A DNA stretch of 64,000 bases from an uncultured Treponema sp. (GTDB lineage Bacteria > Spirochaetota > Spirochaetia > Treponematales > Treponemataceae), in contig CAMVCB010000002.1 in assembly GCA_947165895.1 (NCBI GenBank), positions 62,001 through 126,000 of the forward strand, read 5' to 3'. Positions 58,373-64,000 of this stretch are shown here, one piece after another; position 1 is the first letter of the stretch; each line of letters starts with the position of its first letter. The notes beneath the pieces are model-generated. The model did no database searches. It was not told where the DNA came from and saw only the letters and a program-made list of their open reading frames with translations. The translations under genes were made by a program, and so were the position numbers.

Positions 58373-59593
58373 TTAGTCGTCGTCTGAGGTTGCCTCATGA
58401 TGGACAGCCTGATCTGCAAAAATCGGTCTTACGCGGTTTACAGTGTCGCAGGCAGCAAGCTTTGCGATGATATCATCTGTTACCTTGCCGTCTACGTCGA
58501 TGATGTTGTAGGCAACGTCACCGCGGGCCTGGTTGATGAATGACGCAATGTTTAGTTTTGCTTCACCAAGAATTGTAGTGAACTTAGAAATTGTATCAGG
58601 AATGTTTTTATGGCTGATGCAAAGTCTTGTTCCTCCCTGTGGAATAGGGTTATCTGTAACAGTTTTAGGGAAGTTTACAGAGTTTGTGATGTTTCCGAAT
58701 TCAAGGAAGTCCTTAAGCTCTTTTGCGGCCATAACAGCACAGTTGTCTTCTGCTTCCGGAGTAGATGCACCAAGATGCGGGAGACAGATTACGTTTTTGT
58801 GGTTCAAAAGCTCTTCTGCCGCAAAGTCTGTAACAAAAGCCGAAACTTTTCCGCTGTCCAAAGCCGAAATAATGTCAGCATTATTGATAAGACCACCGCG
58901 GGCAATGTTTATGATTCTTACTCCATCCTTCATTGTTTTGATTGAAGAAGCATTAATCATTCCCTTTGTGTCATTTGTCTGAGGAACGTGGATAGTGATG
59001 TAATCAGATTTTGCGTATAATGTATCCAGAGTTTCTGCAATTTTTACATTTTTATTCAATTTCAAGGCTGCACTTACAGAAAGGAAAGGATCGTATCCGT
59101 AAACTTCCATTCCAAAGTGAAGTGCAAGGTTTGCAACCATAGCACCAATTGCACCAAGACCTATAACACCAAGAGTTTTTCCCATAAGTTCAGGACCTAC
59201 AAACTGGCTCTTTCCTTTTTCAGCAAGTTCAGGAATAGCGTCGCCTTTTCCAGCCAGAGCGTTTGCCCATTTGTTAGCTTCAATTGCGGGACGGCTTGAA
59301 AGCAAAAGTGCCAGCATTACAAGCTCTTTTACTGCGTTTGCGTTTGCACCCGGAGTGTTGAATACAACAACGCCTTTTTCTGTAAGCTCTGGAATTGGAA
59401 TGTTGTTTGTTCCGGCACCAGCGCGGGCTACAGCCTTTACATTGTCAGAAAGCTGCATTTCATGCATGTCAGCCGAGCGTACAAGAATTGCATCAGGATT
59501 GTTGATATCCGAAGCAATTTCATAAACGTCTCTTTCCAGCTGGTTAAGACCAACTGCAGCAATTTTATTTAATGTCTGAATCTTAAAACTCAT
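58373..59593 (-). CDS. serA: D-3-phosphoglycerate dehydrogenase
   Basis: A 406-residue enzyme for the first step of serine synthesis. The NAD loop is GKTLGVIGLGAIGAMVANLA, with catalytic ARGGLI (Arg), a Glu further on and CLPHLGASTPEAEDN (His). A C-terminal ACT domain (RLCISHKNIPDTISKFTTILGEAKLNIASF) may bind serine. AAGGAA supports the ATG at 59593. It is the third gene of rex-serC-serA, and a structured element lies in the 108-nt gap after serC. Confidence 0.94.
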   Translation of the reverse strand: MSFKIQTLNKIAAVGLNQLERDVYEIASDINNPDAILVRSADMHEMQLSDNVKAVARAGAGTNNIPIPELTEKGVVVFNTPGANANAVKELVMLALLLSSRPAIEANKWANALAGKGDAIPELAEKGKSQFVGPELMGKTLGVIGLGAIGAMVANLALHFGMEVYGYDPFLSVSAALKLNKNVKIAETLDTLYAKSDYITIHVPQTNDTKGMINASSIKTMKDGVRIINIARGGLINNADIISALDSGKVSAFVTDFAAEELLNHKNVICLPHLGASTPEAEDNCAVMAAKELKDFLEFGNITNSVNFPKTVTDNPIPQGGTRLCISHKNIPDTISKFTTILGEAKLNIASFINQARGDVAYNIIDVDGKVTDDIIAKLAACDTVNRVRPIFADQAVHHEATSDDD

Positions 59594-59617
59594 AGTTATT
59601 TCCTTTTGATTATTTGT

Positions 59618-59693
59618 CACACGGATTCGATTTTGCTAACGCAAAATCATTTTATTAATATTGAAATGCCGTCAGGCATTTCGAATCTGTGTG
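59618..59693. repeat. Three-way hairpin element between serC and serA
   Basis: A 13-bp closing stem (CACACGGATTCGA with TCGAATCTGTGTG, one wobble) holds two neat hairpins: GATTTTGC-taac-GCAAAATC and GAAATGCC-gtca-GGCATTTC. It lies within a probable operon and could set the ratio of SerC to SerA mRNA. Confidence 0.65.
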
Positions 59694-59701
59694 ATATTTT
59701 T

Positions 59702-60838
59702 TTATTTATTTTCCTCTGCAAACTTCTTCATAAATTCAACAAGTGCCTTAACTCCGTCCAGAGTCATGGCATTGTAGATAGAAGCGCGCATACCACCAAC
59801 AAGGCGGTGGCCCTTAAGGTTTACAAGACCTGCGGCAGCGGCAGCCTTAACAAACTTATCGTTGATTTCCTTTTCTTTTGCGGCAGCAGCTTCATCATCT
59901 GCAGCGTGGTCAGAATATTTTGTAAGGAAAGGAACGTTCATCAAAGAGCGGCTTCCAGTCTGGGCTGTTGCGTGGTAGAAGTTTCCTTCGTTGTTATCAA
60001 GGTAGCTGTAAAGATAATCAGCCTTTTCCTTGTTGCGTTTGAGCATGCCTTCAGCACCGCCGTTAGCTTCAATCCAGTGCAAAACCTTTCCAAGCACGTA
60101 GATTGTGTAGCAAGGCGGAGTATTGTACATAGAACCGTTATCAGCGTGAGTCTTGTAAGCAAGCATAGTTGGAGTGCCTGGAAGACAGTTTTCAGGCTCT
60201 GGAATCAAATCTTCACGGATGATTACAAGAGTAACTCCGGCTGGAGCCAGATTTTTCTGAGCACCGGCAAAAAGCAGACCGAATTTGCTTACGTCCAGAG
60301 GTTCGCTCAAAACACATGAAGAAATATCAGCTACCAGAGGAATATCACCTGTGTCAGGAATGTACTCGTAGTGAGTTCCCATGATTGTGTTGTTAAAACA
60401 GATGTAAGCATAGTCATAGTCGCCGCTGATTTTTTCAACTTTAGGGATGTAAGAATAATTTTTATCCTTGCTTGAAGCAATTACATCAACCTCAATTCCA
60501 AGCTTTTTAGCTTCTGCTGCGGCTTTCTTTGCCCAGACACCAGTTTCGATGTAAGCAGCCTTTTTATGCTTAATGCCAAGATTTTCTGCAACCATAGCGA
60601 ACTGAGTAGAACCGCCGCCCTGTACAAAAAGAACCTTGTAGTTTTCCGGAACCTTCATAAGCTTGCGAACCATAGCTTCAGCGTCTTCAATAATCGGTTC
60701 ATAAGCCTTTGAACGATGGCTCATTTCCATTACCGACTGGCCTGTTCCATTGTAATCCAGCATTTCTTTTGCACATTCGTTCAGAACTTCTTCCGGCAGG
60801 CAGCTAGGACCTGCGCTAAAGTTGTACACTCTTGACAT
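59702..60838 (-). CDS. serC: Phosphoserine aminotransferase
   Basis: A 378-residue PLP enzyme for the second step of serine synthesis. The PLP lysine is K195 in FAGAQKNLAPAGVT; NFSAGPSCLPEEVL starts the protein and FVQGGGSTQFAM binds the phosphate. The C-terminal GHRLVGGMRASIYNAMTLDGV block is typical. The ATG at 60838 follows AGAGG; it is 14 nt after the rex stop, so the two are co-transcribed. Confidence 0.96.
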   Translation of the reverse strand: MSRVYNFSAGPSCLPEEVLNECAKEMLDYNGTGQSVMEMSHRSKAYEPIIEDAEAMVRKLMKVPENYKVLFVQGGGSTQFAMVAENLGIKHKKAAYIETGVWAKKAAAEAKKLGIEVDVIASSKDKNYSYIPKVEKISGDYDYAYICFNNTIMGTHYEYIPDTGDIPLVADISSCVLSEPLDVSKFGLLFAGAQKNLAPAGVTLVIIREDLIPEPENCLPGTPTMLAYKTHADNGSMYNTPPCYTIYVLGKVLHWIEANGGAEGMLKRNKEKADYLYSYLDNNEGNFYHATAQTGSRSLMNVPFLTKYSDHAADDEAAAAKEKEINDKFVKAAAAAGLVNLKGHRLVGGMRASIYNAMTLDGVKALVEFMKKFAEENK

Positions 60839-60852
60839 AATCGACCTCTTTG

Positions 60853-61473
60853 TCATTTTATTATTTTAAGCGCGTTTACCACGCTTACGTTTTCCACTTT
60901 TACATTTTCAGGTACTTTCAAAACTGTATCCGTCATGTTCACAATGCCCCGGACTCCCGCTTTTGAAAGTTTTTCTGCCATTGACTGCGCGTTCTTCGAA
61001 TCTACGGTAAGAACTGCGTATTCAATTTTTTCTTTTTTTATCACAAAGTCCATCTGAGTCGCAGGGTAGAGGGGAAAGCTTGACCGAAGGATTTCAACCC
61101 TGTAAAGGTTGGTATCAAATCCCGCCTTAATCGTAAAGCCGCTTTCAGAAAACATATTTTCATCAAGCAGGGCAGCTCCCAGTCTGTTTAGCCCCACAAT
61201 GCAGAGCTTTTTTTCAGGCTTTTCGGCATCAGTCTTAAGACCAAGCTTTTCCTCCAGCTCCTGCCTTAGTTCAGCCGTAAAATAGCCGTTTGATACTCCC
61301 TTTTTCAAATCCATCAGCCAGAAGTCATGTCTGATGGTAGAAGCCGTCCACCCCGTAAGAGCCTTAATCTCCTGCGAAGTGATTTTTGCCTTTGAAAAAG
61401 AAGCAAGCAGCGTACAAAGCTGAATCATTCTTTTTTTTACAATTTCAGGAACCTTTAATTGTGATGACTGCAT
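60853..61473 (-). CDS. rex: Redox-sensing transcriptional repressor Rex
   Basis: A 206-residue repressor that senses the NADH/NAD ratio. The N-terminal winged helix ends in LTGWTASTIRHDFWLM (usual form LGxxxxQIRKDLSxFG), and the NAD-binding part has KLCIVGLNRLGAALL (G-x-x-x-L-G) and AGFDTN. GGAGGA supports the ATG at 61473. A Rex-type operator lies upstream at 61569-61586, so it likely represses its own operon, which includes serC and probably serA. Confidence 0.9.
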   Translation of the reverse strand: MQSSQLKVPEIVKKRMIQLCTLLASFSKAKITSQEIKALTGWTASTIRHDFWLMDLKKGVSNGYFTAELRQELEEKLGLKTDAEKPEKKLCIVGLNRLGAALLDENMFSESGFTIKAGFDTNLYRVEILRSSFPLYPATQMDFVIKKEKIEYAVLTVDSKNAQSMAEKLSKAGVRGIVNMTDTVLKVPENVKVENVSVVNALKIIK

Positions 61474-61500
61474 TATAGAAGTCCTCCGCCTGACGGGCAA

Positions 61501-61540
61501 TAAATTCTGGCAGAAAATTCAGTTAATTTGCCAGAATTTA
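61501..61540 (-). promoter_or_regulatory. Hairpin in the rex leader
   Basis: TAAATTCTGGCA (61501-61512) and TGCCAGAATTTA (61529-61540) form a perfect 12-bp stem with a 16-nt loop, just upstream of the rex ribosome site. It could influence translation or be a second operator. Confidence 0.5.
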
Positions 61541-61568
61541 AGCCGGATTTATCGAATTTACGAGTTTA

Positions 61569-61586
61569 TTGTTAAATATTTAACAG
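61569..61586 (-). promoter_or_regulatory. Rex operator
   Basis: TTGTTAA-ATAT-TTAACAG matches the family consensus TTGTKAA-N4-TTMACAA at all but one base. It lies about 95 nt before the rex start. Confidence 0.75.
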
Positions 61587-61606
61587 AATTAAAATAGAAT
61601 GAAGGC

Positions 61607-61652
61607 AAAAAAAAAGCAAGACCGAAAAAAAACTAAAAAAACGGTCTTGCTT
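61607..61652 (-). terminator. Terminator of the membrane transglycosylase gene
   Basis: AAGCAAGACCG (61614-61624) pairs with CGGTCTTGCTT (61642-61652); on the minus strand a run of nine T follows. A separate 11-bp dyad (61677-61687 with 61713-61723) lies closer to the gene and lacks a T run. Confidence 0.8.
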
Positions 61653-61736
61653 AAAAATTAGGAGGCTGTCTCAAAGGAAGTTTCGGATAGTTTCTGCGTT
61701 CAGGCAAAAAGCTCCGAAACTTCATTTATGAAAAAG

Positions 61737-62513
61737 CTATTTGCGGCCAACGTAAGCAACTGTAATTGCAGGTGCTGTTTCGTTTTCAAAATAAGGTGTA
61801 ACCTGCTCAGCAAATAACTGTTCCAGCATTCTCTGGTATGCCAGAATTTTTCCGACATAGTTTAATGTTGTGAGAGGCGTTTTGTTAGAACGTACTCTCT
61901 GTGTACCTGCATTGTACATTGCAAGGGCTGAAACCTCAGTTCCTGCATATCCAAGGCAGAACTTCAAGTGTGAAAGTCCATACTTAGCACTGATGTTCGC
62001 ATCGTAGAAATCAGTCTCATTAAGTCCCGGAAACGAATTGCTGTTCAACTGAAACAAACCTCTGTCAATAGAGTTGTTCGTATTCCGGTTTATGGCCCTC
62101 GCATTGAAGGAGCTTTCTGTATGCGCCAAAGCGAACGCTAAAGAAAGCGGTATATCATTGGCATCTGCCTGCTCAAGAATGGCAAGCGCTACCTCACGAT
62201 TTCCTGTTATCTGGCAGTAGAACCATTCTACAGCCGCTTTTGACAAAGGCTGTCTGTAAAGAATCAGGCCTGTGTCTGTATTATCATTCAACTTTTTCAC
62301 AGTGTATTCAGAAAAATAATCCTGAAATGCAGCTGAAAAGTCTTCTTCGGTTTCTTCCGAAAAGTTTGTAATAGTAACAATCTCTTCTGCCTCTGTTGTT
62401 TTATCCGATGGTAAAAGGAAATAAACCAGAAGCGCAACAGAAACCAGGATAAGGCTAAGAGAAGCAAAAAACATTGAAGAAACTTTAAAGTTTGATTCGT
62501 TGTTTTCGTACAT
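61737..62513 (-). CDS. Membrane-anchored SLT-domain lytic transglycosylase
   Basis: A 258-residue protein with an N-terminal membrane helix (about residues 13-34). The SLT domain covers about 105-235: PLSLAFALAHTESSFNARAINRNTNNSIDRGLFQLN (catalytic Glu in HTESSF), then KYGLSHLKFCLGY and ALAMYNAGTQRV. It would cut peptidoglycan at the outer face of the inner membrane. The acidic stretch EEIVTITNFSEETEEDF separates the two parts. The 203 nt upstream hold a TATAAT-like promoter region and no other gene. Confidence 0.85.
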   Translation of the reverse strand: MYENNESNFKVSSMFFASLSLILVSVALLVYFLLPSDKTTEAEEIVTITNFSEETEEDFSAAFQDYFSEYTVKKLNDNTDTGLILYRQPLSKAAVEWFYCQITGNREVALAILEQADANDIPLSLAFALAHTESSFNARAINRNTNNSIDRGLFQLNSNSFPGLNETDFYDANISAKYGLSHLKFCLGYAGTEVSALAMYNAGTQRVRSNKTPLTTLNYVGKILAYQRMLEQLFAEQVTPYFENETAPAITVAYVGRK

Positions 62514-62716
62514 CTTTTACACCCGCTGCGAGTTTTTAGCCCGCTGACTTTTTGTATGAACGGCAACTCAACATCTAGTGTTGTTTTGCTGAACGAGGGT
62601 TATAATGCCACAATCTGAAAAAGAATTCAAGTGATTTTTACTGAAAATTTCGTTTTTTTTGCATTTTTTTTAGAATAGGTTTGCAAATAGTGTAATATAT
62701 CGCATTTATTACGGTT

Positions 62717-63193
62717 TTATTGTATTACAACGTTGTAGCTTGAGAGATTTTCTGTCAGATTGAAAGTGTCTGCGTCTGATTTTTCTGCAAAATAAACATA
62801 TTGAGCATGTTTTTTTGCCAGAGTTTCAATAAAATCACCCTGAATTTTTGCTTCAAGAAGCTTTGCGGGAAGTTCAAAACCGGCAACGCTTATACAGTCC
62901 TTTACCCGGCGGGCGGTGTGATTCATTGCATTAATAAAAGCTTCCTTCTGGTCTGAAGTTTCAAAAGCTTTATCAATTTCAGGAATGAGAATTGCGAATT
63001 TGTTTTGAGCTTCAAGAGCTTTCAGATTATCACGGAGTTTTGCCAGAAGTTCTTCATTATAAACTTCGTCATCAAGCTCTACCTGTGACCATTTTACAGG
63101 GATTTTTTCAAAATCGTCAGGATTTACTGCTGAATCATCTTTTGCGAGAAAAAGTTTGTTCTGTTTTACTGTAAAAAGGGCTTCAAGTTTCAT
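62717..63193 (-). CDS. Hypothetical protein, unrecognised
   Basis: A 158-residue soluble protein, acidic and helical. It begins MKLEALFTVKQNKLFLAKDD and has a central KFAILIPEIDKAFETSDQKEAFINAMNHTARRVKDCISVAGFELP, which recalls a small alpha/beta domain, but no family could be named. It lies after the PTS gene, behind a terminator, so it has its own promoter. Confidence 0.7.
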   Translation of the reverse strand: MKLEALFTVKQNKLFLAKDDSAVNPDDFEKIPVKWSQVELDDEVYNEELLAKLRDNLKALEAQNKFAILIPEIDKAFETSDQKEAFINAMNHTARRVKDCISVAGFELPAKLLEAKIQGDFIETLAKKHAQYVYFAEKSDADTFNLTENLSSYNVVIQ

Positions 63194-63205
63194 AGGGCCA
63201 ATATA

Positions 63206-63244
63206 GCAAAAAAAAGACCTTTACGCAAATGCATAAAGGTCTTT
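63206..63244 (-). terminator. Terminator of the PTS IIA gene
   Basis: AAAGACCTTTA (63213-63223) pairs with TAAAGGTCTTT (63234-63244); a T run follows on the minus strand. Confidence 0.85.
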
Positions 63245-63268
63245 GTAAGATTCAATTTTATTCAAAAA

Positions 63269-63715
63269 CTACTCTGTAAGAATTCTGATAACTTCAGCTT
63301 TATCCTGAGTGTTTAAGATTTCCTGACGTTTTTCAGGGCTCTTGAACAGAAGGCTTACTTCAGCAAGAAACTGAAGATGTGGTCCTGTTTTGTTTACAGG
63401 AGACAATGTCATAATAAAGATGCGGCATGGTTCCTGATCCAATGAATCGAAATCTACAGGATTGTCAGAAATACCGATGCAGGCTACCAAGTCTGTAACA
63501 GTATCTGTCTTTCCGTGAGGGATAGCGATTCCATGCTTCATACCAGTAGACATTTTGCGTTCACGGTCAAGTACACATTCACGTGCAGCGTTTTTATCTG
63601 TTACTTTTCCTGCCTTATAGAGCACGTCAAGCATTTCGTCTACGATTTCTTCTTTTGTGGTTCCTTTCAGATGAAGGTTCACTGTGTCTGTTGTTAATAC
63701 TGTTCTCAAATCCAT
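63269..63715 (-). CDS. PTS EIIA-fructose/PtsN-type phosphocarrier
   Basis: A 148-residue EIIA of the fructose-mannitol family. The phosphorylated His is H67 in MKHGIAIPHGKTDTV. No EIIB or EIIC domain is joined to it. In spirochaetes with an incomplete sugar PTS such proteins act in regulation, as PtsN does. The ATG is 7 nt after a TACTAT box; no ribosome site is seen. Confidence 0.9.
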   Translation of the reverse strand: MDLRTVLTTDTVNLHLKGTTKEEIVDEMLDVLYKAGKVTDKNAARECVLDRERKMSTGMKHGIAIPHGKTDTVTDLVACIGISDNPVDFDSLDQEPCRIFIMTLSPVNKTGPHLQFLAEVSLLFKSPEKRQEILNTQDKAEVIRILTE

Positions 63716-63722
63716 AAGTTAA

Positions 63723-63751
63723 ATAGTATTTCTAGATGTCGAAGTTGTCAA
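63723..63751 (-). promoter_or_regulatory. Full -35/-10 promoter of the PTS IIA gene, leaderless type
   Basis: TTGACA (minus strand, 63751-63746), a 17-nt spacer and TACTAT (63728-63723) end 7 nt before the ATG. Both boxes and the spacing are near ideal, which makes this the clearest leaderless case in the window. Confidence 0.8.
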
Positions 63752-63869
63752 GAAAAAACGGGTCAAAAAAGCCTGTATTTAAAATAAAAAAAAGTGTTAT
63801 AAAACTTGCAATTGTTTTTTGTGCGTATTTTATATATATTTATTCCATATTATTTATTAGAGGCAATAT

Positions 63870-64000
63870 ATGATTAATTGGACAAATGCAGATTCACTTT
63901 CTGCCTGGAAAAAATTACAGTCACTTAAAGGTATGGTTTCTGTTGCAAAGGAGCTTTCATCTTCTGATGCCGCAAAACGTGTTGCTGACTATTCTGTAAA
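63870..64000 (+). CDS. pgi: Glucose-6-phosphate isomerase, N-terminal start (cut by window edge)
   Basis: The frame from the ATG at 63870 runs to the window end (43 codons). AGAGG lies 6 nt before it. The start (MINWTNADSLSAWKKLQSL, then VSVAKELSSSDAAKRVADYSV) resembles the N terminus of spirochaete phosphoglucose isomerases, in which a helix leads to the conserved RVxxYS segment. No catalytic residue is within the window, so the call rests on this short match. A possible -35 TTGCAA (63806-63811) lies upstream. Confidence 0.55.
   Translation, partial: MINWTNADSLSAWKKLQSLKGMVSVAKELSSSDAAKRVADYSV

Noticed and set aside
61660-61740. Possible insertion-sequence end (GAGGCTGTCTCAAA) near the transglycosylase gene
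   Set aside because: No transposase, matching opposite end or target duplication was found; only a local dyad is supported.
1-64000. CRISPR array, rRNA operon or prophage
   Set aside because: No evenly spaced direct repeats, no rRNA-like stretch and no phage structural genes were seen on either strand.

Overview
The window looks like a chromosomal segment of a gut or rumen-type spirochaete, most likely Treponema. This is inferred from gene content and moderate GC: many lipoproteins with a Cys lipobox, a LacI/YesMN-rich sugar-sensing repertoire, rubrerythrin as the oxygen defence, type 2 OMP decarboxylase, Rex, and a Treponema-like start of glucose-6-phosphate isomerase at the right edge. No phage, IS transposase, rRNA or CRISPR was seen.

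Layout. 1-9.5 kb: tryptophan synthesis. The end of trpD is separated by a MATE exporter, an XRE regulator, a large lipoprotein and a tiny Rpn-tail protein from trpC-trpF (fused), trpB and trpA; a LacI-type regulator follows, and a LacI-like palindrome sits on the trpCF promoter. 9.5-15.6 kb: a hydrolase, then pyrF and two tandem, different pyrK-pyrD fusion genes. 15.8-19.5 kb: small membrane protein, CrtI-like oxidoreductase, WecA/MraY-type transferase, HATPase-like small protein. 19.6-31.4 kb: a defence island ending at an initiator tRNA. A type I restriction-modification system (hsdM, hsdS, hsdR, all on the minus strand) is split by an ABC-type ATPase plus PD-(D/E)XK-like nuclease pair and by a RloA/RloB pair; a macrodomain gene lies at its far end. 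Near-identical inverted repeats bracket hsdS plus the ATPase/nuclease pair.

31.5-42 kb: PrsW-like protease, shikimate kinase, SlyD with a Cys-rich tail, Nfu scaffold, lytic transglycosylase, an unusual DnaK-substrate-domain/LysM membrane protein, rubrerythrin, an IlvY regulator, a UDG-like protein and a HAD phosphatase. nfu and rubrerythrin carry the same 88-nt structured leader directly before their start codons. 42-52.3 kb: small hypotheticals, a two-component sugar-sensing module with two periplasmic binding proteins, and clpS-clpA. 52.3-64 kb: rhomboid-like protein, RNase Y, YitT protein, dCMP deaminase, chemoreceptor, serA-serC-rex with a Rex operator, a membrane transglycosylase, a hypothetical, a PTS IIA protein and the start of pgi.

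Two themes run through the window. At least eight genes start 6-8 nt after a clear -10 box without a Shine-Dalgarno site, which suggests widespread leaderless transcripts. Intergenic spaces repeatedly hold multi-hairpin elements with a closing stem and inner hairpins. No searches could be run; family calls rest on motif recognition.
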